In this document: one piece after another, positions 6,886 to 16,018 of the stretch
Layout: each line of letters starts with the position of its first letter
Position numbering within the stretch: position 1 is the stretch's first letter
IMG/VR virus record: IMGVR_UViG_3300010413_000041
Location: 1 to 55,141 of that record
DNA from: a virus
Length of the DNA stretch: 55,141 nt
Strand: one strand, 5' to 3'
Notes under the pieces: generated by a model
Told to the model about the DNA's origin: nothing
Database searches by the model: none
What the model saw: the letters and a program-made list of their open reading frames with translations, nothing else
Program-made: the position numbers and the translations under genes

Positions 6886-8416
6886 TCCCATCTATCAACC
6901 CAGATGTACCCGATATCCCTTCTTGGGATATATCAGGATAACTCCAATTCCCGTACTCATCTCCTTTACCTTCCTGCCACCACCCCTTCCCCAGATCTTC
7001 GCTCTCTTCCTCTGCCTCAGGCTCAGGAACACCCTCATCCGCTCCCCCTGCCTCATCCGTACTCTCCTCCATATCTCCTTCTTCCACCTCGCCATCCTCA
7101 GTTCCATCACCCGCCTTCCCCATCGGCACTAGTGTTGAGATCATGTAGATAGTATCCCCATCCGGAAGATCCCCGATATCTAAATTCAATAAACTCGCAG
7201 CTCTGTGCTTTGGCACTCCATAGGATACCAACTGGGTAAAAGCAACAACCATCTCTGGTTTGTTTACCTGTAACGCTGGCACATCTGAGAAGTCGAACGC
7301 AACCCACTCCTTCCCATCTCGATCCTGCAAATAATACTTGTAATCATCCTCAAATAATAAGATCTCCGGTATCTGGACATCCTCCCAGAATGCTCGCCTT
7401 GCATGCTCCCAATTCTCATACGTTGATCTCTTCAACCCGATCCTTGTTCCTATCAATATCGGAGGAACGCCCAAAGGACCTAGTATGCGGCTCTCGTTGC
7501 GCTCATCCTGCGTCTCAAACCCCATCTCATCAAACCCCATCCCAATCCTCTCATAACTTCCACCCCGATCTAATACCCCGACCTCATCCCAATTCTCATA
7601 GCCTCCATAAGTCTCAGCCCACCTTCTCTTAATCTCATCCACAACCTCATCCTTCATAGCCGTTTCAAACCGTAAGATCCCCGGCACTATTGCTCCCCTC
7701 TCAAAAAACAATTTTATAAAATTGGTCACCATATTATCCACATCCGCAGACCTCGACATAGGAGCGACCGGAGATAACCCATAACCAAACCCATCCAACT
7801 CATCCCCGGGGTTCGGTAACTTCACATGGCTTACATCCTGCGCCAACATCGGGATACCATCCCTCGCCTGTTTACCCTCGGGAACATATAAATATCCCCG
7901 GATATCCCTTGACGCGTCCCTTCCCGGCACTATAAAAGTCCTGTCGGGTCTGAGTGCGTACATGGCTACCGGAAGACCACCCCCCCTCGGTCTCTGATAA
8001 TACGTGTATGCGTTCCCGTCCAGATTGAAGTATACGGTCTGCAATATCTGAAATTCACGCCAACTCGTAGAAGGGTTCGGGCGAGCTACCAACTGTGATA
8101 GTGGTCTATCCGGAGATAATGGCTCAGGATTATCCACATCCCCAGAATAAGCCCTCAACTTGACCAACCCTGCCGATCTTGCCTTATACATGATCGCAGA
8201 ATATATCAGGGAGTTTGCATCAAACCCCTCTTCAACATAACTGTCATAATTGACAATATGCCATTGTGGCGTACCCTCCCTGTAATCAGGATACAACATT
8301 GGGAATTGCTTACCCTCGATCCCAGATCCCCAATATTGCGACCTAACCGGAGATCTCCCAGACCGGAAGTAATCAATCGCCATCTTCAATCTCGTCATAA
8401 ATGTAGGTTTTCTCAT
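6851..8416 (-). CDS. Portal protein, HK97/lambda-type family
   Basis: A 521-residue phage portal protein that forms the dodecameric DNA entry ring at one capsid vertex. Typical segments are SLIYSAIMYKARSA, the GNAYTYYQR strand, the long crown/clip region with GPLGVPPILIG, and the closing PEMVVAFTQLVSYGVPKHRAASLL helix region. The last roughly 90 residues are an acidic Glu/Gly-rich tail, which would be the linker in a frameshifted portal-MuF product. The ATG overlaps the large terminase stop (ATGA). Family length is usually 400-520. Confidence 0.95.
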   Translation of the reverse strand: MRKPTFMTRLKMAIDYFRSGRSPVRSQYWGSGIEGKQFPMLYPDYREGTPQWHIVNYDSYVEEGFDANSLIYSAIMYKARSAGLVKLRAYSGDVDNPEPLSPDRPLSQLVARPNPSTSWREFQILQTVYFNLDGNAYTYYQRPRGGGLPVAMYALRPDRTFIVPGRDASRDIRGYLYVPEGKQARDGIPMLAQDVSHVKLPNPGDELDGFGYGLSPVAPMSRSADVDNMVTNFIKLFFERGAIVPGILRFETAMKDEVVDEIKRRWAETYGGYENWDEVGVLDRGGSYERIGMGFDEMGFETQDERNESRILGPLGVPPILIGTRIGLKRSTYENWEHARRAFWEDVQIPEILLFEDDYKYYLQDRDGKEWVAFDFSDVPALQVNKPEMVVAFTQLVSYGVPKHRAASLLNLDIGDLPDGDTIYMISTLVPMGKAGDGTEDGEVEEGDMEESTDEAGGADEGVPEPEAEEESEDLGKGWWQEGKGDEYGNWSYPDISQEGISGTSGLIDGILEGGEDRKKD

Positions 8417-9798
8417 CTAAAATACACTCCTGCAACCCTCGAATTATAAGCCAAAGCACCCGCAGCGATACTATCTGGGAGGTGTCCAGACCCATAAATA
8501 TCATCCACACTCGCCAATCTATGCTCATTCTCCATAAATTCAATATAGGGGCTCTCGATCTCCCCCCTCTCGATCCCCGCTATGTACTGAGATAACAGGT
8601 CGGATCTCCTTCTTCCCACCATCACTACGGGTTCAATGCCGGGGGATTGCAAATAACCATCCACGACATCCCCCAAACCCGTTCCATCATGTGATCCCGA
8701 TCCCCCATATCTCGCCACCCTCTTATCCAACTCTCCCACCATGACATCCCAAGGCATCCTCCCCATTCTCTTGAACGCCACCAACCTTATCGGATTTACA
8801 TCCACTCGAAAAGTGATAATAACTGTCCAGTCCTGCTTGCGAGCCCAATCCGCACCATGAGCATAATCCGCACCTTCCTCCGGTTCCTCGATCTCAATAT
8901 ACTCATTATTAGCCCCAACAAACTCCCCCAACCCTCTTCGGAACATCTTGCCAACCGCCCGACCATCGATCGCCCTGCTCTCTGGGGAGGGGTCTTGCAA
9001 TTCATACTCATTCAACCACATAGCCTTGGTTACTTCTGTTCTCTTCCTAGCAACCTCTTCCTTATCCAACCATCCTACCGGATCTGCCGAGGTTTCACGA
9101 TAACACCATTGGTATACCCCCCACCCCAATCCCTTGGCTCTCTTCAACACCTCAGTCATTGTTCCCGCAGCGTATTGGTGCGTTGATGACATAACCGTCT
9201 GGGAGCGGATATCCCCCTTCCCCATCGTCTGCCCCTGCGCCGCCTCCAAGATCCTTAAATCCATCTCGTCTATCTCATCCATTCTCAATCTCTGAGGGTG
9301 CGGACCTCTCACAGATGACATGGATGCCATCAAAGCCCGGATATTACAACCCCAACCTAATCTCGTCTCCCTCTTTATCGGGTCAGACGCCAATAAAAAC
9401 CTCGGAGCGTTGTCATAATTCCAAAATTCCTGCATGTAGGAGTGAACCCTCTCAGATTGCAAACCTGAGCCACCAAGTATGTTTACATCTGCCTTCAGTG
9501 TAACAGCTTCGGTTAAACCTAATAAAGCCAACAGATAACTCTTCCCCCCAAACCCTCGGGATGCCTTCCACACCGATACCGGATCTATCGCAAAATAAGC
9601 ATCCGAGAATGCACGCCACGGTGATACATGCCCCTCGCACACCTGTATATCCGGTATCCTGACACCCCAAGAGAGCCAGACAAACTCCCGGAGATCCTCT
9701 TCACTCTTAATCGGGAGCGAAAATCGATGCATCCTCGGTTCTGACAGAACACCAACATTAACTGCCGTGTTCGATAATGCTGATAAACCCAGACCCAT
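8413..9798 (-). CDS. terL: Terminase large subunit
   Basis: A 461-residue DNA-packaging motor. The ATPase domain has a variant Walker A (KASRGFGGKSY, 78-88), a Walker B (RLRMDEID, about 170-177) and a coupling Ser/Thr segment (SSTHQYAAGT). The C-terminal RNase H-like nuclease shows GADWARKQDWT, HDGTGLGD and HLPDSIAAGALA, the usual acidic metal ligands. The start at 9798 is chosen for its AAGGGAG ribosome site and overlaps the small subunit by 41 bases. Confidence 0.95.
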   Translation of the reverse strand: MGLGLSALSNTAVNVGVLSEPRMHRFSLPIKSEEDLREFVWLSWGVRIPDIQVCEGHVSPWRAFSDAYFAIDPVSVWKASRGFGGKSYLLALLGLTEAVTLKADVNILGGSGLQSERVHSYMQEFWNYDNAPRFLLASDPIKRETRLGWGCNIRALMASMSSVRGPHPQRLRMDEIDEMDLRILEAAQGQTMGKGDIRSQTVMSSTHQYAAGTMTEVLKRAKGLGWGVYQWCYRETSADPVGWLDKEEVARKRTEVTKAMWLNEYELQDPSPESRAIDGRAVGKMFRRGLGEFVGANNEYIEIEEPEEGADYAHGADWARKQDWTVIITFRVDVNPIRLVAFKRMGRMPWDVMVGELDKRVARYGGSGSHDGTGLGDVVDGYLQSPGIEPVVMVGRRRSDLLSQYIAGIERGEIESPYIEFMENEHRLASVDDIYGSGHLPDSIAAGALAYNSRVAGVYFR

Positions 9799-10291
9799 AT
9801 AACCGCTCTCCCTTGGAAGTCATATCAAACTTTGTCTCCGCATCCAACCCCAATATCTTCGTCCTCTTCTCGATGCACCATTGCACCCCTGCAAGATATC
9901 TCGGGTCGCCATCTCTACCGACCATCGTGGTTCTCCCCTTGGATATCAACCCATTATTCCCTTCTTCCAATCCACCACCCTTCTCAATAACCTCTTGCAT
10001 CTGAGTTTCGGTTGGTTGTTTCGATCTCTCCCATGCATCCCAATAGGTTCTCTCTAATTTATCGATCTTAGCCAACTCAATACTCTTCTTCTCATCGAAG
10101 TTCGAGATTGCATCCTGCATCCATTCCTTCTGCAACTGCTTGATGTCTCTACTAACAGTCGCAGGGGATATATTCAACACCTCCGCAATCTCCGATTGTA
10201 GACGCCCTTGAAGGTAGAGATCCGCAATTATTTTGCGATCCCGAGCCAACTGACCGTTTGACCTCCTCTTGCCCTTGTGTTTTTGCACCAT
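9758..10291 (-). CDS. terS: Terminase small subunit
   Basis: A 177-residue DNA-recognition subunit of the packaging terminase. Residues about 13-55 form a helix-turn-helix (LYLQGRLQSEIAEVLNISPATVSRDI). A long helical oligomerisation segment follows, then a C-terminal tail probably contacting TerL. It lies directly upstream of terL with a 41-base overlap. Its promoter region carries a 22-base palindrome, so the packaging operon may be under its own repressor or activator. Confidence 0.9.
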   Translation of the reverse strand: MVQKHKGKRRSNGQLARDRKIIADLYLQGRLQSEIAEVLNISPATVSRDIKQLQKEWMQDAISNFDEKKSIELAKIDKLERTYWDAWERSKQPTETQMQEVIEKGGGLEEGNNGLISKGRTTMVGRDGDPRYLAGVQWCIEKRTKILGLDAETKFDMTSKGERLYGSGFISIIEHGS

Positions 10292-10311
10292 ACTTTCACC
10301 TAAGCATTCAT

Positions 10312-10333
10312 TATAGGGTATCCATACCCTATA
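10312..10333 (-). promoter_or_regulatory. 22-base palindrome over a -10-like box upstream of terS
   Basis: TATAGGGTAT, CC, ATACCCTATA is a perfect inverted repeat with 10-base arms. In the minus strand its end overlaps a TATAAT (10310-10315). A protein bound here would cover the -10 region 20-40 bases before the terS start. No good -35 is visible. Sixteen bases of it (ATAGGGTATGGATACC) recur in the gap at 49921-49938. Confidence 0.6.
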
Positions 10334-10458
10334 AACACCTTATATTCTTATATCTACACGCAACAATTTATCTTCAAATAACGTACCAGTAATCACCATA
10401 TGATCCAATTCAGTTCAGATTATCTCAATTATAGTGCAATCTGCTCCATAATTGACCT

Positions 10459-11226
10459 TTAACACCCCTTGATAGGGATGGAAACATTGCTGTTCAAAAT
10501 GTTTTTTCCAGTTGCCGCCTTCCCACCCACAGTGCCGCCAATTCCTCTAAACACCGATCTTCCCCATTTATTAGCCATATAATCTGCGCCATTTAACTCC
10601 CAATCCAATGTCCTAATAACACTAAGCCCCCCTCTCTGTTTCTCCGCTGGTCTTCGGTAATGATACTTGTTTACCCTGAAAGTTCGGTGATATTTAGCAA
10701 TATTTTGTAACCAAAAATCATAGTCTTCCTTCCCGCCCGTATTCTCGTCATACCTCAATACCGGATTAAGATGACCACCAAAAGGACCTAAAATTGGAGC
10801 GAGTAGAGCAAACGGGGTCATAGTCCTATAAAACATACAATCAGTAGCTTGGTTGATGCCCCAGAGATGCACGCCGAGTTGATCTGCCATCTCGAAATAA
10901 TGGACAAAAAACAACTTCAAAAAACCTTCGTCACACCAAAAATGGTCACCCCTCTCCCAATAGCCGATCCCCGATATATCATCGTCTAGCATCAATATCC
11001 ATGGAGTTTCAGCATGGTTCAATATGGCGTTAGCCTTCTTCTGGAGAGTTCCATCTTCATCGTCTGGAATGGTTACAACTCTTCCCGGATAATGTTTTTC
11101 GTACTCATCCTTCTGTTTTTCTGGAACCCAGATCTCAGCAAAGGGGACTGTATTTGCCGTCAATACATTCCCAGCCCTTCCATATGACCTTATAGCGACC
11201 GTAATCCTCTCATCTATCCTATCCAT
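10459..11226 (-). CDS. TET-associated-type glycosyltransferase (TAGT-like)
   Basis: A 255-residue GT-A fold glycosyltransferase of the kind named TET-associated glycosyltransferase, which in phages attaches sugar to modified DNA bases. Supporting motifs are SYGRA near the N-terminus, ILMLDDDI (DDD at 81-83, metal and nucleotide-sugar site), GINQATDCMFYR, GGKEDYDFWLQ (Glu167, Asp168, Asp170) and the late RGGLS. It follows a ParB-like gene, a combination known from phage DNA-modification loci. No TET/JBP oxygenase or other base-hydroxylating enzyme is visible here, so the acceptor could instead be protein. Overlaps the small zinc gene upstream by 8 bases. Confidence 0.75.
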   Translation of the reverse strand: MDRIDERITVAIRSYGRAGNVLTANTVPFAEIWVPEKQKDEYEKHYPGRVVTIPDDEDGTLQKKANAILNHAETPWILMLDDDISGIGYWERGDHFWCDEGFLKLFFVHYFEMADQLGVHLWGINQATDCMFYRTMTPFALLAPILGPFGGHLNPVLRYDENTGGKEDYDFWLQNIAKYHRTFRVNKYHYRRPAEKQRGGLSVIRTLDWELNGADYMANKWGRSVFRGIGGTVGGKAATGKNILNSNVSIPIKGC

Positions 11227-11353
11227 TATCCATCCTCAATCTCAACTGTCTCATCTTCCCACACCGATCGCAGACCATAACCCATTTATTAGCCCTGCGG
11301 ATTAAATGCTGTCTCCAATTATGCCCAAACAATAAACACCGGAAGGACACCAT
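11219..11353 (-). CDS. 44-residue zinc-finger protein, DUF1660-like
   Basis: A tiny gene linked by an ATGA to the ParB-like gene and overlapping the next gene by 8 bases. The pattern CLLFGHNWRQ followed by CDRCGK matches the small phage proteins of the DUF1660 type (Cys, Gly-His-x-Trp, then Cys-x-x-Cys-Gly-Lys). Probably binds one zinc; function unknown. Confidence 0.7.
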   Translation of the reverse strand: MVSFRCLLFGHNWRQHLIRRANKWVMVCDRCGKMRQLRLRMDNG

Positions 11354-12039
11354 CACTCTTCCTCCTCTTGATCCAATCTGCCATCTACCAACAACTTCCC
11401 GTTTAGTACCCTTCCCATCCCCTTCTGTTTGAGAGTTTTCGTGCCAACTTGGGCAGTCAATACCGTCTCAACTCCAAACTTCTCACATGCCACCAACCAG
11501 TCAAACTCATTCTCAAAATAAAAAACCAAATAGTCCTGCCTCTCATATAACTCAGGACTTATCTTGATCTCCGGTTCGTCAGTAACCCCCGCCTCAACTC
11601 CTGATGTCTTAGCATGCTTTTTTAGCATGTCCATAATCGGCTTAGATTGAGTTTTTACCTTATCCATCAACTCTCGTAACTTCAATTTATCAACCCCAGC
11701 GAGCCCGGTAGACATATCGAAAACCGCCAACGCCAACGCCTCTTCTTCTTCCGTCAAGTCCACATAATCAACCGGAACGGGGGTATCATCTCCCTTCCTG
11801 AGAGCCAGCGTTGCTCTAAGATGACCATTGACCACAACCCCAGTGTTTTTATTGATTGTCACCCCATCTATCCATCCAATATCATTCAAACTATCAGCAA
11901 CAACTTCCTGTTGGAACCTCGGATGTATACGATAATTCGCAGGGTTCGCCAATAACTCGCTAGCCGGGATGACATCATGCCCAACTATTCTGTTCTCCCA
12001 ATCTGGATCTCCAACGCCCGGTAATTTACCGTCTATCAT
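11353..12039 (-). CDS. ParB/Srx-like nuclease-domain protein
   Basis: A 228-residue protein. Residues 20-100 are a ParB N-terminal-like domain with IPASELLANPANYRIHP and the NGHLRATLAL motif (71-80), the phosphate-binding GHxR box of the ParB/sulfiredoxin superfamily. The remaining residues are mixed alpha/beta and unrecognised. Phage ParB-like proteins often sit beside DNA-modifying enzymes, and here a TAGT-like glycosyltransferase follows. AAGGAG precedes the ATG. Could act as CTPase/clamp, nuclease or kinase; the motif alone does not decide. Confidence 0.75.
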   Translation of the reverse strand: MIDGKLPGVGDPDWENRIVGHDVIPASELLANPANYRIHPRFQQEVVADSLNDIGWIDGVTINKNTGVVVNGHLRATLALRKGDDTPVPVDYVDLTEEEEALALAVFDMSTGLAGVDKLKLRELMDKVKTQSKPIMDMLKKHAKTSGVEAGVTDEPEIKISPELYERQDYLVFYFENEFDWLVACEKFGVETVLTAQVGTKTLKQKGMGRVLNGKLLVDGRLDQEEEE

Positions 12040-12058
12040 TTATTATCTCCTTCTCCCA

Positions 12059-12364
12059 TCAAGTAGTGGTATTCAACTCTTCAACATCAAAATAATCTTC
12101 CCCTCCGGTCTTCCCCGTACCCTCGGAAAACCATCGATAATAGTGCCTTCCCTCTTGAGTTACCTCGATGTCCATATAATAAGATCCCACAGCCGTTTTC
12201 TTCACTTCGACATCAACCCCATATTGGAATACGTGAAGCCCCCCGCTGGGTAACCTCCGATAACTACAAAATACACTCGTTGGGTCAGTAGCAACCCCAT
12301 CCTTATCTGTGAAGTCGCCATAAACCCGGACAATATCTCCAATATCATAAACGTTCGCTGCCAT
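12059..12364 (-). CDS. Small beta-sandwich structural-type protein
   Basis: A 101-residue protein resembling Ig-like accessory domains found near phage structural genes (YDIGDIVRVYGDFTDKDG, later YYMDIEVTQEG and a YYRWFSEGTG strand). The start MAANVYD is chosen because GAGG lies ten bases upstream, whereas the ATG three codons earlier leaves no spacing. It follows the 912-residue repeat protein and may be attached to the same particle part. Confidence 0.6.
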   Translation of the reverse strand: MAANVYDIGDIVRVYGDFTDKDGVATDPTSVFCSYRRLPSGGLHVFQYGVDVEVKKTAVGSYYMDIEVTQEGRHYYRWFSEGTGKTGGEDYFDVEELNTTT

Positions 12365-12365
12365 A

Positions 12366-15104
12366 TCAATCATTCCTCAATCTGACATTATTTGCGGCAT
12401 TATCCCGCAGGGTGACAATCGTCAAAACCTCATTATTCAACACGACATTATATAACGCATAATCCCCGATATCCACATAGCCGGGGGATACCAACGCAGG
12501 AGCATCTACACTCAACTGCCGACCATTCAACACTACCAAAGCCAGACCCAACAAAGTTATCACAGATCCCACAGTCACATTGGATTGCAACCCTGCTATT
12601 GCGATCCCCCCCAGACCCAAATTAATGGTCGCATGACTGTAGACAACCAACTGTTGCCCGGTCGCTGATAAACTCCCCATCCCCATCGGTAGTGCGATCC
12701 CCCCCGGCGTTACAACCAACTGCCTTCCCGATGCGAGAAGAGATCCCAAACCAAGATCCAAACTGCGAGCCCCCGGGATGACATCCAACTGTAATCCACC
12801 CATCCCCAGAGATGCATAACCCAGATCTATCAATAAAACCGCACCAACAGAGAGCCTCAACCCAGAGATTGTTTGTGAAGCTACCCCTAACTCCACGCCT
12901 ACAGCCCCGGGAACAACACTAAGCGACTTTCCGGATGCTACTATACTTCCATACCCTAAATCGAGCGAAAATGCCCCAGGAACAATTGTGAGAGTTTGAC
13001 CGGAGATAGTTAGTGATCCATACCCCAGACCAACCCCAATCCCACCCGGTACAACATCCAATTGCAACCCTGATGCAGATAATTGACCATAACCCAAAAA
13101 CACCTCGGTTATCGCACCTATTGTTATCGGTTGCCCATCAATCGATAATCCCCCATAATTCAGACCAACTCCCACAGCTCCCGGCACCAACAATGCTTGC
13201 AATCCGGAAATGGACAATCCACCCAGACCCAACCCAATCCTCGTCTCCCTGTTTACAACCAACTGCCTACCGGATATGGATAGTGATCCCTGACCTAATA
13301 AGATCTCCGTTATAGCACCTACCGATAATTGCAACCCATTGATGCTAACCCCCCCATACCCCAACTCTACCGCAACCGCACCGACCACAACCGCAGCCTG
13401 TAACCCGCTAGCCGAGATCCCCCCGTAACCAAGTTCGATCGCCATCGATCCCGGAACAACATCTAATTGTTGACCAATAGAAGAGATCCCCCCATAACCT
13501 AACCCGATCCCGATTGCACCGGGAATAATAGATGATTGTTGACCATCAACCGATACTGCCCCATAACCAAGATTAATGTTGGTAGGCGCAATCCCCAGAT
13601 TATCAGCCTCAAAATCATCCCCATATGTATTAAGATTGTTCCACCCGGCAACTCCTGCATACCCAGCCGTTGTGATCCTATCTCCGGAGCTGTCATTATA
13701 TGTGCCGTTTGTACCGATGTCTGTGATTAATGACCCATTCCTGTAACAGGTCAATGATACTGTGGCACCTGTGCCAACTACAGCCAGCTTGAGCACATCC
13801 CCTCCCGATATTGTGCCTCCTGTTACACTATCCAATGTGCTCCAAGATCCAGCAACCACTCTCCCCAGATATATATCTGCAGTATCAGCATAAAGCGCAT
13901 AATATGTCGCAGCCCCACTCTGGCACCTCACCGCAGGACCAATGAACCCTCCCCCTGTCACAGCATCCAGCTTTAATTGAGCAAAATAATCCGCACTATC
14001 TGGTGCGACATCCGCTCTCACACAACTCTCGTTATTTGCGGCATTGCCCTTAACTACATTATCCCCAGAATTATCTACCACATAAATATTGGAATTAACA
14101 GCAACCCAGACACCCTGCCCACCTAATACCGCTGAAGCTGTATATGCCTCAAAATCATCCGAGTACGGCCACGGAACACCCGCATCTACACTCAACTGTT
14201 GCCCGGTAATTGACACAGCCCCAGAATTAAGATCTGTTCCCACTGCACCCGGGATGACATCTGACTGCAACCCTGTGACAGCAAGAGATCCCAACCCTAA
14301 ATCAACACTTGTGGTCGGAGGAGGGGCGCTGATATCAGCCTGTAGTCCGGTTACACTCGCAGATCCAACCCCCAATCCCACAGACACAGCACCGGGAACA
14401 ACATCCAATTGTTGACCTGTCGCAGACACAGCCCCATAACCAAGATTTACATTGATTGGAGCCGCACCCTTATCTACCGTTATCTGCGGTCTTTGGTTAT
14501 AGGCATTTAATGCGCCTCCCCCAGACTTCCGCAACTCGATCAGGATAACCTTTGCATCCGCCACATCCGCATCAATGAGGTAATAGCAAAATTCACATTC
14601 TGTGTACTGACCATTCATCTGTACGCCAGTTTCCACAGCCCCATCGTCATCCCATCTACCCGTTGTAAATGAGCCAGCATAACCTAATCTTGCTGTGGTG
14701 GCATCCTCATCCGTACACGTCCACCCAGAATTAAATGATCCAATCGATCTCACTATGCTGGAGGATGTTGTTACATGAAAATACGCTCCCCCATCATATG
14801 ACGCCCAGATCTCGAAATATTGAGTTTCCGTTTTATTCCCGGTCGTCTCTTCAACCACAACCCTGATACGTTTTCGATTATCCGTGCCAGTCTGTTGGGA
14901 TACAGGAGAATTATTGCCAGCTCCTTCCAGAGTACCAGAATTGGCGGCACCATCGTCGCTCACAAACCGATATGCTTGCTGGGCATAGCTATTCGATCCC
15001 CCACCGGATATAGGCGCAATCACCCTCCCCGTTTCTACGTTATACCACCATGAGCCAATCAGTATCCATCCGCTCTTGTGGGAACTTATTATCTTATCTC
15101 TCAT
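12366..15104 (-). CDS. Large beta-repeat protein with internal lectin-like domain, putative adhesin
   Basis: A 912-residue protein. After an N-terminal domain of about 210 residues come four repeats of 22-25 residues, then a concanavalin/LamG-like domain (from DDFEAYTASAVLGGQGVW to about YGDDFEADN), then sixteen more repeats. The consensus is hydrophobic-x-LGYGxxSxxGxQLxVxPGAxx, the regular turn-strand pattern of a beta solenoid or rod. The C-terminal roughly 45 residues differ and may be the attachment or chaperone end. No signal peptide. Start chosen at the ATG coupled by ATGA to the upstream gene; a TTG five codons earlier has no ribosome site. Probably a virion surface fibre or host-binding protein; not recognised as a named family. 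Confidence 0.75.
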   Translation of the reverse strand: MRDKIISSHKSGWILIGSWWYNVETGRVIAPISGGGSNSYAQQAYRFVSDDGAANSGTLEGAGNNSPVSQQTGTDNRKRIRVVVEETTGNKTETQYFEIWASYDGGAYFHVTTSSSIVRSIGSFNSGWTCTDEDATTARLGYAGSFTTGRWDDDGAVETGVQMNGQYTECEFCYYLIDADVADAKVILIELRKSGGGALNAYNQRPQITVDKGAAPINVNLGYGAVSATGQQLDVVPGAVSVGLGVGSASVTGLQADISAPPPTTSVDLGLGSLAVTGLQSDVIPGAVGTDLNSGAVSITGQQLSVDAGVPWPYSDDFEAYTASAVLGGQGVWVAVNSNIYVVDNSGDNVVKGNAANNESCVRADVAPDSADYFAQLKLDAVTGGGFIGPAVRCQSGAATYYALYADTADIYLGRVVAGSWSTLDSVTGGTISGGDVLKLAVVGTGATVSLTCYRNGSLITDIGTNGTYNDSSGDRITTAGYAGVAGWNNLNTYGDDFEADNLGIAPTNINLGYGAVSVDGQQSSIIPGAIGIGLGYGGISSIGQQLDVVPGSMAIELGYGGISASGLQAAVVVGAVAVELGYGGVSINGLQLSVGAITEILLGQGSLSISGRQLVVNRETRIGLGLGGLSISGLQALLVPGAVGVGLNYGGLSIDGQPITIGAITEVFLGYGQLSASGLQLDVVPGGIGVGLGYGSLTISGQTLTIVPGAFSLDLGYGSIVASGKSLSVVPGAVGVELGVASQTISGLRLSVGAVLLIDLGYASLGMGGLQLDVIPGARSLDLGLGSLLASGRQLVVTPGGIALPMGMGSLSATGQQLVVYSHATINLGLGGIAIAGLQSNVTVGSVITLLGLALVVLNGRQLSVDAPALVSPGYVDIGDYALYNVVLNNEVLTIVTLRDNAANNVRLRND

Positions 15105-15520
15105 CTCTTCTCCCACCAAGCAAATCCGGACTTCCTGCCAACTTGGAGATCATCCAACACCCTCCTGCTGATCTCCTCATACTCATTATCACCGATCCAA
15201 GATCCAACCAACACCTTCTTTAGCCCGATCTCACGCATATAAGTCTGGTATCCAGCATAATCACAACAACGCCATTTTGCGATCCCATCCCTGACATCCC
15301 AGATAAAATAATCACTCCCAGACAGAGCAACCCAGACATGCTTGGGGTCTTCCTGCGCTATAAACTGCACTCCCACTACCGGAGCCTCAGCAACCCCAAC
15401 CCCATCTTCCCCTGTGTATATCGATCCATCCGCATAATAGATGCACCACCTCATACTATCTATCCCCCAGACAACACAACCGGGAATGCAAATATCCCCC
15501 AATGCATTCCCAGTATTCAT
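15101..15520 (-). CDS. Unknown 139-residue protein upstream of the repeat protein
   Basis: A Trp/Cys/Tyr-rich protein (MRWCIYYADGS, WRCCDYAGYQ) with an alpha/beta look. The first half resembles short beta repeats (VWVALSGSDYFIWDV). Translation is coupled to the large repeat protein by an ATGA overlap, so it may be a partner or chaperone of that protein. No family recognised. Confidence 0.6.
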   Translation of the reverse strand: MNTGNALGDICIPGCVVWGIDSMRWCIYYADGSIYTGEDGVGVAEAPVVGVQFIAQEDPKHVWVALSGSDYFIWDVRDGIAKWRCCDYAGYQTYMREIGLKKVLVGSWIGDNEYEEISRRVLDDLQVGRKSGFAWWEKR

Positions 15521-15559
15521 TTTGGATTTTAGGGAAGGACATTATCCCATCCCTCCCAA

Positions 15560-15997
15560 TTAACTTACCTGTAAGATCCCACCAGCATTAAAGTTCAGAC
15601 TGTAATCACCACCATTGCTATCTGTCTCAATAACAAAATGCACACACAGAGGCTTAGCCACCGGAGTTGTGATTGTGTCATCATAAATTATCGCATTATC
15701 AATCACCGCAGTCGCCAGACTGCTCCAAGTGACATTCCCCGCATCCCATTTTGCATAATCCCCTGTGTCATTCTGAGTAACAGTCAGCCCGGTTAGCGTT
15801 TCTCCTCCTGCGCTGTACCCGGCGGTTGGGGAGATCTCCTGCGCAGACACATTGGCATAACCATTATTCCCATCCGGAGAGAAGGAATAACCTGCCCCCA
15901 ATAGCATGATCTTAAATGTGTCTCCACTACAATCTATCGCTCCCAATAAAATCTGTTCTTTAAAATGGTTGTAAATTGATGCATCACCTTCAGCCAT
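15560..15997 (-). CDS. Phage structural-type protein (tail/fibre-associated)
   Basis: A 145-residue beta-rich protein of a pattern common in phage structural regions: an N-terminal IYNHFKEQILLGAIDCSGDTFKIML, a GYSAGGETLTG strand pair, DAGNVTWSSL, a hydrophobic core strand AVIDNAIIYDD, and a terminal NFNAGGILQVS. The family is usually annotated as a virion or tail-associated protein of unclear role. It lies with other structural-type genes between the sulfotransferase and the large repeat protein. Confidence 0.65.
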   Translation of the reverse strand: MAEGDASIYNHFKEQILLGAIDCSGDTFKIMLLGAGYSFSPDGNNGYANVSAQEISPTAGYSAGGETLTGLTVTQNDTGDYAKWDAGNVTWSSLATAVIDNAIIYDDTITTPVAKPLCVHFVIETDSNGGDYSLNFNAGGILQVS

Positions 15998-16018
15998 ATT
16001 AACACCTTCCTTATCTAA

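Noticed and set aside
10428-10433. TATAAT upstream of terS as a strong promoter
   Set aside because: The hexamer is perfect but no TTGACA-like box lies 16-18 bases upstream; too weak to list as a promoter.
10459-12039. A full TET/JBP DNA base-modification system
   Set aside because: No oxygenase (His-x-Asp...His) or thymidylate-synthase-like hydroxymethylase is visible in the window; only the ParB-like and TAGT-like parts are present.
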